A model generated the notes under the pieces. It did no database searches, was not told where the DNA came from, and worked only from the letters and a program-made list of their open reading frames with translations. The position numbers and the translations under genes are program-made. Shown piece after piece: positions 18,134-25,801 of a DNA stretch of 28,336 nt. The DNA is from Bodo saltans (Eukaryota > Euglenozoa > Kinetoplastea > Eubodonida > Bodonidae), in contig CYKH01001629.1 in assembly GCA_001460835.1 (NCBI GenBank), positions 11,555 through 39,890 of the forward strand. The letters run 5' to 3'. Position 1 is the first letter of the stretch, and every line of letters starts with the position of its first letter.

Positions 18134-18482
18134 ATGATGCGCGGCGCTGCAACACAACAAGATGTCGCGCATTCGTTGTGGGCGAACAAAACGAATGTTC
18201 CGATTGCACTGAGGACAGTGGGATCGAACTCCGCTGTGATCAAGGACGTCGGGGAGCTGATTACACTGTGCAAGCAGAGTAGTGGTGTGGAAGGAAAGAC
18301 GATGGCGGACTTGAGTGCGGGAAACATGCTGCGTTTGGCAGCGGAACATGTGACTGATTGGCCTGCGTTGCCGCTGGTGGCAGAGGACTGCGCTGCTCTT
18401 CTCCAACTACGTTGCTCAGAAAGAGAAAGACGTTGCTGTTGGCCGCGATGATGCAGATCCCGACGACGATGGCCCGTCGTAG
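18134..18482 (+). pseudogene. Frame-disrupted small gene or gene remnant
   Basis: From ATG 18134, just after a pyrimidine tract and CACAG, about 88 codons look like real protein (VPIALRTVGSNSAVIKDVGE, then AGNMLRLAAEHVTDWPALPL). The frame then changes: from 18399 the next frame reads FSNYVAQKEKDVAVGRDD followed by an acidic tail to TAG 18480-18482, while the original frame ends earlier (TGA 18449-18451) in Arg/Cys-rich nonsense. One inserted base near 18395-18400 explains this. It could be a pseudogene, an assembly indel, or a 105-residue protein as it stands. The family is unknown. Confidence 0.5.
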
Positions 18483-19106
18483 TCTGCGAGTTGCAAGAAG
18501 CCTCCGTGGGAGAGGCACGAAGGCACAGTAGTCCCGCCCACTTCGGGTTGGGTGACCCTTGACCTTGCGGTTCGTGAACATTGATACAAGAAGCACGGGA
18601 GTGGTTCCTTTCCGATTCACGCATGTCATGCATGCCGGGGGGCGCCCGTGATTTTTACTGTGACTAAAGAAGCGCGACCAAAGCAGTCATTCGACTTGAA
18701 TTAGAAAGCATGGGATAACAAAGGAGCAAGAATACGGTACTAGAGGAGTTTGTTGTTGGGCTATGTGGCTCTCTTGCGGCAGTACCCGAGTGGCAAGAAG
18801 GCGCGAGTTCAGACGTCGTCCCTCAATGGAGCCGATGCACTCTTGCTTGCTGCCATTTGCGCTTGAGTTTGGAGTGCCTGTATCTCACATAGAATGTCGA
18901 GTGGTATCGCACTATGAGTCTGCTGGTGTGAACACTGCAGGAAAGGACGTTGACAATATCTACGCCGACTGCGGTCCTGGTGCGGAGCTTGTCGGAAAGG
19001 GACTTACAAACGTTATCTGGGATGGTGGGGATTACATCGATATGTACGGATCTGAGTTTCATCGTGTTGCAATCGTTGGGGGCACCCGAGTATCAGGGAA
19101 GGAGGG

Positions 19107-19147
19107 TACTTGTACTTCCACGTGAAGTACTTGAAATACTACTTAGC
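19107..19147 (+). repeat. Direct repeat inside the decayed locus, copy 1
   Basis: About 41 bases that recur at 19380-19420, 273 bases (91 codons) downstream in the same frame. Most differences are silent in the frame reading YLYFHVKYLK: Phe, His, Lys and Leu codons change only at the third or silent position. Confidence 0.65.
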
Positions 19148-19379
19148 GCGTTGTCATGCGGCGGCGCACATGCGGTGCACCGTCCCTTAATTGGGCTCCA
19201 TCTGACAGGAAAGAAGTCACCGTGCTAATGGAATACTTGCGGGCCAACACGACGCAATACGCGAATCACTTCTCAGAAACTGGCTAAGGCGGATGATTTG
19301 TTTCTCCAGTACACCGCGCAACGAGCAAGCGATGCCACTACTGGTGGTTTCGGTCCGAATCGACCGATACACGTACACC

Positions 19380-19420
19380 TACTTGTACTTTCATGTGAAG
19401 TACTTGAAGGATTACTTGGT
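19380..19420 (+). repeat. Direct repeat inside the decayed locus, copy 2
   Basis: The partner of 19107-19147. The encoded peptide is the same except Tyr to Asp and Ala to Val. The silent pattern indicates that both copies evolved under protein-level selection before decay. Confidence 0.65.
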
Positions 19421-19517
19421 GTGTGAAGCAGCACGAACCAAACAAGCAAACAGCGCGGATGGGGCACTTGAACGAAAGAAGAGAGATCGGGAAGTGACGA
19501 ACGACGAAGACATTTAG

Positions 19518-19856
19518 GGGTTTTCTGAGAGAGCCGAAACGTCTAGGAACTAATGCTGAAGGTTCGGAAGGATCGTGGTGGACGTAGACAAGGAATTTGC
19601 AAAGAATAGAAAGCAATACATGCGTGAGATGTTTTTTAAGCCTTATGTCAGTCATCTTCGTTGGGAAATATTTTGAATTTTTTTGTGTTCACATCATTTT
19701 ATCTATTCTTTGAAGCCTTCACTGGACGACACTGGAATTGTCCTTTTTTCTTTTGCTGACATTGTAGTTTCGCAAGCATCTTTTCGTTCACAAGATATGC
19801 GTGACGGCAGCGACGATTTTAAGCTTCGCATTTGTTATTTTGCCTTCTGAGCCAAA
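19518..19856. other. Intergenic region before the phosphatase gene
   Basis: T-rich with pyrimidine blocks near 19676-19700 and 19738-19755, consistent with splice-acceptor sequence. No gene is visible on either strand. Confidence 0.4.
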
Positions 19857-19906
19857 ATGTCTAACGTTCAGTCAATTTCGGTAGCGGCGAGCTCATCAAC
19901 CGGTGA

Positions 19907-20950
19907 TTATCGAAACAACTCCTGCCTCTCTCTTTTAGGCCATCACAAATCACATCGTCGTATTTTATTGGCAACGCACAAGATGCGCAACATCAATGGG
20001 GCGTCTTGGCAACAGAGCACCAGTTGCGTCTGGTAGTCAATTGTTGTGCTGCAGAACTCGGTGCGGATGTCTATCGCGTATGCATCGATGATAATAATGA
20101 CGATGACCAAAGAGGTGTTGTGGTGCAGGATCCAAGCCAGACCGACGAACGTACTGGAGGAAGACCGCCCCTTCCACGAGTTCCACCACCGAGTAGAACG
20201 GCACCAGGTAGCAACCACGACAAACATAAGAAAAGTGGGCCACCCTTCACCGCCACCCCTTCCAACAACAGCAGCAGCAGAATAGGTTTGCGACTGCAAC
20301 ATGGTAGATCCAAAGCCTACAGCAGAACTCTCATTAACTCTATCAGACGCTCCCTGTGGGATAACGTTGATGACGACAGCACAACCTGCCTGCGTGATGT
20401 GATGACTTGGGTTCAAACACAACTCTCCGCGATATCATCACAAACAGAAATGCACGAAGCAGAAACAGGCAATCCATCCGGATCCCCACCGGTACTCCCA
20501 AGAACCTACCACACGTACATCGAGCTGATGCTCCCGATGAAAGACGACCCCAAGTTTTCATTGCTGATGTGGCTCCGCGAAGTGTGCCCAATCTTGTTAG
20601 AACACTTTCCCCCGTTCCGCGATCATGTTGTTGTGGATGATGCTGGCAACAACAACATGATAAGAACAACAGCATCTGAAGGAGGCTCCGTGTTCGTACA
20701 TTGCCTTGCAGGCGTTTCCAGATCTGTGAGTATTGTGGTCGGAGTGATGATCTTAGCCATACTTCGGCAGAAGGATCGTCCTCGCCGTGATTCCGAAGCG
20801 TTGTTGATCCCGGGCGTGAATCCCAGCACGTCGTCTCCGGCGGAGGTTGTGCAGGGTATTGTTGACTGGATTCGATGTCGCCGACGGTTTGCGTCACCTA
20901 ACCCAGGGTTTGTGATGCAACTTCGTGAATTTGTGATTCAAGAAAAATGA
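19907..20950 (+). CDS. Dual-specificity protein phosphatase (5' end unresolved)
   Basis: The frame is open from 19907 to TGA 20948-20950. The catalytic signature HCLAGVSRS (Cys codon 20702-20704) is the HCX5R loop of dual-specificity phosphatases. It is followed by a helix (SIVVGVMILAIL) and the family's usual end RRRFASPNPGFVMQLREFV. The N-terminal strands also fit: SSYFIGNAQDAQHQWGVL, then LRLVVNCCAAELG, and ELMLPMKDDPKF probably holds the general-acid Asp. Two low-complexity insertions separate the strands. It should dephosphorylate Tyr and Ser/Thr in protein substrates. The domain begins near 19946, but the frame has no early ATG. The ATG at 19857 is in a different frame, so a frameshift, a cis-intron or a non-AUG start must be invoked. 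Confidence 0.85.
   Translation, partial: LSKQLLPLSFRPSQITSSYFIGNAQDAQHQWGVLATEHQLRLVVNCCAAELGADVYRVCIDDNNDDDQRGVVVQDPSQTDERTGGRPPLPRVPPPSRTAPGSNHDKHKKSGPPFTATPSNNSSSRIGLRLQHGRSKAYSRTLINSIRRSLWDNVDDDSTTCLRDVMTWVQTQLSAISSQTEMHEAETGNPSGSPPVLPRTYHTYIELMLPMKDDPKFSLLMWLREVCPILLEHFPPFRDHVVVDDAGNNNMIRTTASEGGSVFVHCLAGVSRSVSIVVGVMILAILRQKDRPRRDSEALLIPGVNPSTSSPAEVVQGIVDWIRCRRRFASPNPGFVMQLREFVIQEK
19919..19938 (+). promoter_or_regulatory. Strong pyrimidine-AG splice acceptor at the phosphatase 5' end
   Basis: A nearly pure pyrimidine tract ending TTTTAG at 19938. It lies between an ATG (19857, another frame) and the phosphatase frame. It may be a trans-splice acceptor or the 3' end of a small cis-intron; see the finding on this gene. 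Confidence 0.5.
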
Positions 20951-21036
20951 AACTGACCATAGACCAGTAGGTGAGGGAGTGTGAGACGGGTGAGAAAAAT
21001 CGCGCTGGGAAACTAACAGTGATGTTCGTCGATCGA

Positions 21037-21076
21037 TTTTTTCTTGTGTGTTTCCTTTTTTGATTTTCCACAAAAG
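21037..21076 (+). promoter_or_regulatory. Candidate trans-splice acceptor before RAB7
   Basis: A T-rich pyrimidine tract (21037-21068) is followed by the first AG at 21075-21076, giving a 5' UTR of about 38 bases before ATG 21114. Confidence 0.5.
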
Positions 21077-21113
21077 CAACAGGTGGGTTATTTAACAAGA
21101 CCACACAGTAATT

Positions 21114-21785
21114 ATGTCAAAAGGTAGTCCAGTTGGTGGTGCGCAGCGAGGTCCTGAGCGGCGCCCAGTTCTTAAAATTATTCTACTCGGAGACAGTGGT
21201 GTAGGCAAGACGTCCCTCATGCGACAATTCGTATCTGGGAAATTCGAGAGCCGCTATAAAGCGACCATTGGTGCTGATTTCTTCACCCACGAGGAGATTA
21301 TTGACGGGAGGCCAGTGAACTTGCAGATTTGGGATACCGCTGGCCAAGAGCGGTTCCAATCCTTAGGTTCCGCTTTTTATCGCGGCGCGGATGCGTGCAT
21401 GATTGTCTTTGACATCACTTCAAACGAGTCGTTTTCACACATTACCACGTGGTTGCAGGAGTTCACCCTTCAAGCAGGACAGAAAGATATGGTGTTGATT
21501 GGCAATAAAGCCGACGTGCAGGAGAGGCGACAGGTGTACAACAGAGGGATTCAACAATGGTGCGCTGAGCAAGGCGGAGACATGCAGTATTTTGAAACGA
21601 GTGCCAAGCAAAATACGCATGTAGGAGCCGCGTTCCGTGCGGTTGCTACCGCAGCGTACCGCGCAAAGACGGCGAAGCAAGGTGGAGAGGAGCCCCCCAT
21701 GATGGCAGGCAGCATCAAATCTTTGAAGAAAGATGAAACACCACCACCCGCTCGTGGCAAGGACGAGAAGAAATGTGCGTGCTAA
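21114..21785 (+). CDS. RAB7: Rab7-like small GTPase
   Basis: Encodes 223 residues with every GTPase motif: P-loop GDSGVGKT (26-33), switch I with YKATIGADF (Thr51), WDTAGQE (73-79), GNKAD (130-134) and ETSAK near 163. YKATIGADFFT and FQSLGSAFYRGAD are Rab7-type signatures. The C-terminal CAC should be doubly geranylgeranylated. Rab7 directs late-endosome and lysosome traffic. The N-terminus is about 18 residues longer than typical, and the segment between switch II and NKxD is shorter than in animal Rab7 (QAGQKDMVLIGNKAD), so it may be a divergent paralogue. The 3' part from codon 102/103 onward is copied in tandem immediately downstream. Confidence 0.93.
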   Translation: MSKGSPVGGAQRGPERRPVLKIILLGDSGVGKTSLMRQFVSGKFESRYKATIGADFFTHEEIIDGRPVNLQIWDTAGQERFQSLGSAFYRGADACMIVFDITSNESFSHITTWLQEFTLQAGQKDMVLIGNKADVQERRQVYNRGIQQWCAEQGGDMQYFETSAKQNTHVGAAFRAVATAAYRAKTAKQGGEEPPMMAGSIKSLKKDETPPPARGKDEKKCAC

Positions 21786-21940
21786 GCAAAGAGGCCACCC
21801 TCAAAAAGGGGTAACTCGAAGAGTCGAGCATTTGCTCCCTTTTTTATTTGTGTGTGTCGCATCTTCGTTTCTTTTTTCTCCCTTTTTGAAAGCGCCCAAC
21901 GACGAACACAGAAACGAACACGCAATCAACACACACGCAC
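21419..21940 (+). repeat. Tandem duplication B, copy 1 (522 bp)
   Basis: Contains the RAB7 3' half from codon 102/103 to its stop, the 3' UTR, the pyrimidine tract at about 21836-21890 and the sequence up to ACACACGCAC. The trinucleotide CAC is present at both ends of the unit, so the junction is explained by microhomology. Confidence 0.97.
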
Positions 21941-22307
21941 TTCAAACGAGTCGTTTTCACACATTACCACGTGGTTGCAGGAGTTCACCCTTCAAGCAGG
22001 ACAGAAAGATATGGTGTTGATTGGCAATAAAGCCGACGTGCAGGAGAGGCGACAGGTGTACAACAGAGGGATTCAACAATGGTGCGCTGAGCAAGGCGGA
22101 GACATGCAGTATTTTGAAACGAGTGCCAAGCAAAATACGCATGTAGGAGCCGCGTTCCGTGCGGTTGCTACCGCAGCGTACCGCGCAAAGACGGCGAAGC
22201 AAGGTGGAGAGGAGCCCCCCATGATGGCGGGCAGCATCAAATCTTTGAAGAAAGATGAAACACCACCACCCGCTCGTGGCAAGGACGAGAAGAAATGTGC
22301 GTGCTAA
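21852..22307 (+). pseudogene. Truncated RAB7 copy lacking the nucleotide-binding half
   Basis: The unit length, 522, is a multiple of three, so the copied RAB7 3' half stays open in a 151-codon frame that begins in the intergenic sequence. It holds residues 103-223 of RAB7 (NKxD, ETSAK and the CAC tail) but no P-loop, switch I or DTAGQ motif, so it cannot bind GTP normally. The first 30 residues translate a pyrimidine tract. If a transcript is spliced at the copied acceptor (AG near 21890), the first ATG would be 22010, giving about 98 residues with the prenylation tail. Confidence 0.8.
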
Positions 22308-22462
22308 GCAAAGAGGCCACCCTCAAAAGGGGGTAACTCGAAGAGTCGAGCATTTGCTCCCTTTTTTATTTGTGTGTGTCGCATCTTCGTTTCTTTTTTC
22401 TCCCTTTTTGAAAGCGCCCAACGACGAACACAGAAACGAACACGCAATCAACACACACGCAC
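21941..22462 (+). repeat. Tandem duplication B, copy 2 (522 bp)
   Basis: Exactly the same length as copy 1 with only two substitutions that I can find: A to G in an Ala codon, and A to G in the 3' UTR (AAAAAGGGG to AAAAGGGGG). It has no indels, even in homopolymers. Confidence 0.97.
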
Positions 22463-22880
22463 ACCTACAATGTCGTTGTCTCTCTCTTTTAAGAATCGTG
22501 TTGAACTTTCCGTCCCGCCGCCCCCACACTTTCTCTCTCTCCTTTTACCTGTTTGTGCGCGAAAATAGTGTGCACTCTCAGAATGACGTGTTTGAGTTTT
22601 TTTTTTTTGTGGTGCGTGTGTGTGTGTGAAAATGGCGCTGTGTGGTGCCACACACACACACAAATCGCATCATACGGTTGCTGAAATTGTTTTTGTGGTG
22701 TTTTTGAGCGTCCTAAGAAAAAAAAAACCCGTCTGTGTCTTGGTCAAGTCAAGTCAACAACACCAACGATCACTGATCGTTACCGAGCTTTTCCTTCCGT
22801 CTCGCTTTTTGAAAGGAATAAAGGATTGAAGGAGATCCAATTTATGCTGAGCCACTATTTTTCGTGAAACAAACGAACCA
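22308..22880. other. Intergenic region rich in hairpins and simple repeats
   Basis: Holds the end of duplication B, CT-rich sequence (22480-22560), a T run near 22598, a GT/CA hairpin (listed separately) and a 17-base palindrome at 22765-22781 (AACGATCA-C-TGATCGTT). The + ORF 22620-22829 starts inside this repeat sequence and is not convincing. Confidence 0.5.
22616..22661. repeat. Perfect 13-bp GT/CA inverted repeat with 20-base loop
   Basis: GTGTGTGTGTGTG at 22616-22628 is fully complementary to CACACACACACAC at 22649-22661. The loop contains an ATG (22632) and a further short complementary pair (TGGC/GCCA). It lies about 220 bases before the next gene's ATG, possibly in its 5' UTR. Confidence 0.85.
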
Positions 22881-24874
22881 ATGTCGGTGAACCCGAAGTT
22901 TTGCATTTTGAGAAAATCACCAACAACAACAGCTCCCCAGCCTCTGACTGCACATCAACCTTCGATTACCAATTTTACGCCTGGAAACAACTTTTCCGTG
23001 TCACGGGAACCAACAACGCCGTCGTCGGCTCCTGTTGGTTACAGTCAACCGCAGAGCTATGTACAGCCCTCACAAACCCTAGTCATAAGTGCTCCCACTG
23101 ATCATCAGCATCAGGTGTCGCCACCGCAGCAGTACGGGCGAGCTATCACACGACTCAGCGACCTACGCCGTCAACAGCCTGCTGCCCTGCTCACCTCGGC
23201 ACCCTCCGTCGACGCTGGCGGATATGCAGCGCCGCATCCCTATCCAGTGCCGGCACCCCAGCGCGGTTCTCCACGCGGCCGAGGAGGAAGGGCGGTGAGC
23301 GGCAGTGCACGTCGTGGGAGGACCTCTTCCACCACCACCACCGCAAGAAGGACGCGTGGGGGTGGAAGAAGAGGAGGAGCCTCATCATCTGCTCTGGAGC
23401 TGAGGCCAGATGGCACATTGTACGAGTATCGTTGGTTCACTGCTGGTGGGCGTCGGGTGCTGGTGTACAACGGGAAGCAAATGAAAGGTACATCTGGTCA
23501 CAAGGCGTGGAAATGGATCCAAGAACAAAACAAGAAGATCTCCTCCTCCTCTGGCAGCAGCGGTGGAAATAATAACAACAACACCTCGTTGTCACCTTCT
23601 GGTGATTCATCGACCGCACGCCGTCGACCTTCTTCCCGTGGTGGTTCCACAACACCACGTGCACCGACTGTTGCGCGTGGCGGCCGGGGGTCAAAACAAA
23701 TCGTCTCACCCTCATCCTCACCCATCGTGATTCCTCCTCCTGCTCCAATCACAGCGACTCGAGGTCGCCGTAATTTTGTTGCGGCTCTTGTCCCATCAAC
23801 AACAAGCAGTACAATGGCACCATCACGGAGATCAAGGGCTATAGCTGTCGCAGCAGCAACCTCATCATTGCACGCAAGAACAAACGCGAGCAGCTTGTTT
23901 GTGCTCTCTCAGGCTGATGTCACAGGAACCTCGAGAAAGCGGCATCGAGCTGCATCGAGCAGCAGCTCGATAGTTTTATCGTGCCGGATGACGAGGAGGC
24001 TTCCATTTCACAAACGCCGTCGTCACCAATGCAATCACACACCTCGTCTTCGAGTGACGATGAATTTGACAGTGATGCTGACGATAATGAGGATGAGGAC
24101 GCGACGTCGTTGTCGTATCCTTCGTCACACCCAACATCCTCTCAGACTGCAACGAGGTCCACTTCAACCGTACTTGGTTCGCATTGCAACAACAACTACG
24201 CAGCAGGCGCCGGTCGGCAAACTAATCATCATGAGGTGGTGGTGATCATATCAAGTGACGAGGATGATGAGGATGCGAGGCTGGTAGCGACTTTGTCGTC
24301 ACAGAAGAAGAAGGCACGAGTCGAGCACAGTGAACACCATCATCATCCCCCAGCAGCGAAGTGTTTGGTTGATGACGAAGAGGATGAAACAATATTCCTG
24401 CGCACTATTAAGCGGGAGGTCGAGGAGTCTAAGAAGTTGTTGGCGTCGTCACGATCGGTGGACAGTGCACTTGGACAACAACAACACAACGAAGTTAGCA
24501 GCGACTTTAGTTATCACCAAACCACAAAGTATGTTTCACCACCAGCGGTGACGGCAAGTCGAGGCGGTGCTGCTGCTCCGTTTACAATCCTCGTCGGTCG
24601 CCGTGGAGCGCAACCCCTAGCACCGCCACGGGTAGTTGACTCTCTTCCTTCAGCAACAGCAACCAAAGGCCTCGTGGATGATGAAGACGAGGAGGTGTTT
24701 CTTCCCCATCGTGCTGCAAACAATAACAACGCGTCGAGACTCCTAGGAGGTCAGAACCCTTCATCAATGGCAAATCGATACGAGGCTCCTCTTGAGCTCC
24801 CTACTGCTGTGGAGGAGGACGTTGATTTATTTGCGAGCGACATGTCAGATATTATGGGAGGCTACAACTTCTGA
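22881..24874 (+). CDS. RGG-rich, acidic, probably nuclear protein; frame disrupted near 23.95 kb
   Basis: Two overlapping frames make one gene. From ATG 22881 the first frame gives a Pro/Gln/Ser-rich N-terminus, an Arg/Gly region (ARRTRGGGRRGG) and a compact segment at about 180-215 (LYEYRWFTAGGRRVLVYNGK). It becomes implausible (Arg/His/Thr-rich) after about 23970. The second frame, open from 23918 to TGA 24874, continues sensibly with EQQLDSFIVPDDEEAS and runs to the C-terminus. This half has acidic clusters, a SUMO-interaction-like motif (VVVIISSDEDD, 24236-24268), a SUMOylation-type site IKRE (24407-24418) and an internal repeat LVDDEEDETIFL / LVDDEDEEVFL. Together these suggest a nuclear chromatin or RNA factor, but no family is recognised. 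A one-base indel between about 23918 and 23980 is the simplest explanation. Confidence 0.65.
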
Positions 24875-25164
24875 TGCTTTTTTCCTCCCACTCGCCGAAT
24901 CTGGAGGCTGACAGCAGCAACAAGACCTCTCAAAAGGGTGTTGGGGAGAATGATGGCGTAGTTTTATTGCAATGCTCTTTTCTTTGTATTCAGCAGTTTT
25001 CTTTGTGAGCTGTTGTGTCGTGCTTGATGACGTCGTTAAATTTCTTGTGTCCAATTGCCTTTTAACAAACACATAGCACAACTTGAAGGGTTTCAGAACA
25101 ACGTTTTCATTATCCACCATTCACAAAACAGCCACTCTACTTCGCTGAAAAAAATAAACAATAA

Positions 25165-25638
25165 ATGTTTCCGCTTCAAATTGCTCGCAACGCAGTTGGC
25201 AAAGCGGTCAGCATTGATCTTCAAAATGGAGAGTGCATCAACGGCACTGTCTCTAGATCTGATATGATGATGAACATTGTTTTGCGCAATGCGATTCGGT
25301 GCGGCACCAGTGGTGAGGTATTTTGGTCGGCAAAGGAGGCGTTAGTGCGTGGCACGTCAATTGTTAGCATGCGCCTCGACCCCGAGGCTCTCAACACTCC
25401 TGCGTTTTTATTGCGGGGAAGGGGTCGAGGAGCTGCTAGCGGTGGCCGCGGAGGTCGCGGGGGCCGAGGGGGGAATGCAACTGCGAGCACTGGAGACGAC
25501 GCCGACTCGAGAAGAGGGCGGGGCGCTGGTCGCGGTCGAGGCCGAGGTGGTGACCGAGGACGTGGTGGTCGCGGTGGAAGTGGCCGAGGTAATGGGCGTG
25601 GTCGTGGTGGTGCGACTAAGCGCCCTCGTGAGAGTTAG
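25165..25638 (+). CDS. LSM4: U6 snRNA-associated Sm-like protein LSm4
   Basis: Encodes 157 residues. Residues 2-75 are an Sm fold: Sm1 with VGKAVSIDLQNGECINGTV and MNIVLRN, Sm2 with EALVRGTSIVSMRLDPEAL. The order and the phrase FWSAKEALVRGTSI resemble LSm4. A long RGG tail (about 85-157), as in LSm4 of many eukaryotes, supports that choice over LSm2 or SmD1. SmD1 and SmD3 also carry RG tails, so paralogy is the main doubt. LSm4 belongs to the LSm2-8 ring that binds the U6 3' end in the nucleus. Elsewhere it is also in LSm1-7, which acts in mRNA decay, though kinetoplastids are thought to lack a classical LSm1 ring. UPF3 follows 163 bases downstream. Confidence 0.88.
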   Translation: MFPLQIARNAVGKAVSIDLQNGECINGTVSRSDMMMNIVLRNAIRCGTSGEVFWSAKEALVRGTSIVSMRLDPEALNTPAFLLRGRGRGAASGGRGGRGGRGGNATASTGDDADSRRGRGAGRGRGRGGDRGRGGRGGSGRGNGRGRGGATKRPRES

Positions 25639-25801
25639 TTTTAGTTTTAGATCGGTTAAAGTGCGAAATAGTGTGAAAGATCTTTTTTTTTCTCCTGAAT
25701 TTAGTAGCAATGCAAAGTGGCATTAACTGTGCATTCATTTGTTTATCAGCTTTTGTTCAACTACTGCTTTGTGTGGGCTAAGAAGAAGGTAGCAACTATA
25801 T

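Larger units (their letters stand above)
18640..19517 (+). pseudogene. Decayed gene with coding segments in three frames; possible P-loop ATPase
   Basis: Protein-like segments alternate between frames. Frame of 18648: VIFTVTKEARPKQSFDLN, then LLLGYVALLRQYPSGKKARV and LNGADALLLAAICA, broken by TAG, TAG and TGA. The next frame continues EFGVPVSHIECRVVSHYES to RVAIVGGTRVSGKEG. Then YLYFHVKYLKYYL (19107), VTVLMEYLRANTTQYANH and a final YLYFHVKYLKDYL (19380) with a charged tail ending at TAG 19515-19517. GTRVSGKE resembles a Walker A loop with Glu in place of Ser/Thr. That hints at a P-loop ATPase, perhaps of the retrotransposon-hot-spot/Crinkler kind, but this is weak. At least four disruptions make it a pseudogene unless the assembly is wrong. 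Confidence 0.6.

Noticed and set aside
18058-18633. 191-codon minus-strand ORF opposite the remnant at 18134
   Set aside because: The + strand segments here are better protein candidates. The minus reading is Ser/Arg/Cys-rich without motifs.
22765-22781. 17-base palindrome as an operator or recombination site
   Set aside because: Single occurrence in a eukaryotic intergenic region, with no partner site or nearby recombinase. Recorded only as a structural feature.
23774-23917. In-frame TGA at 23915 read as selenocysteine, joining upstream YNGTITEIKGYS to the C-terminal half
   Set aside because: The ATG-initiated frame is also plausible through this region and matches the composition of the protein before it. 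Upstream of 23774 the alternative frame is closed by TAA. An indel is simpler, and I see no reason to place a selenocysteine insertion element.
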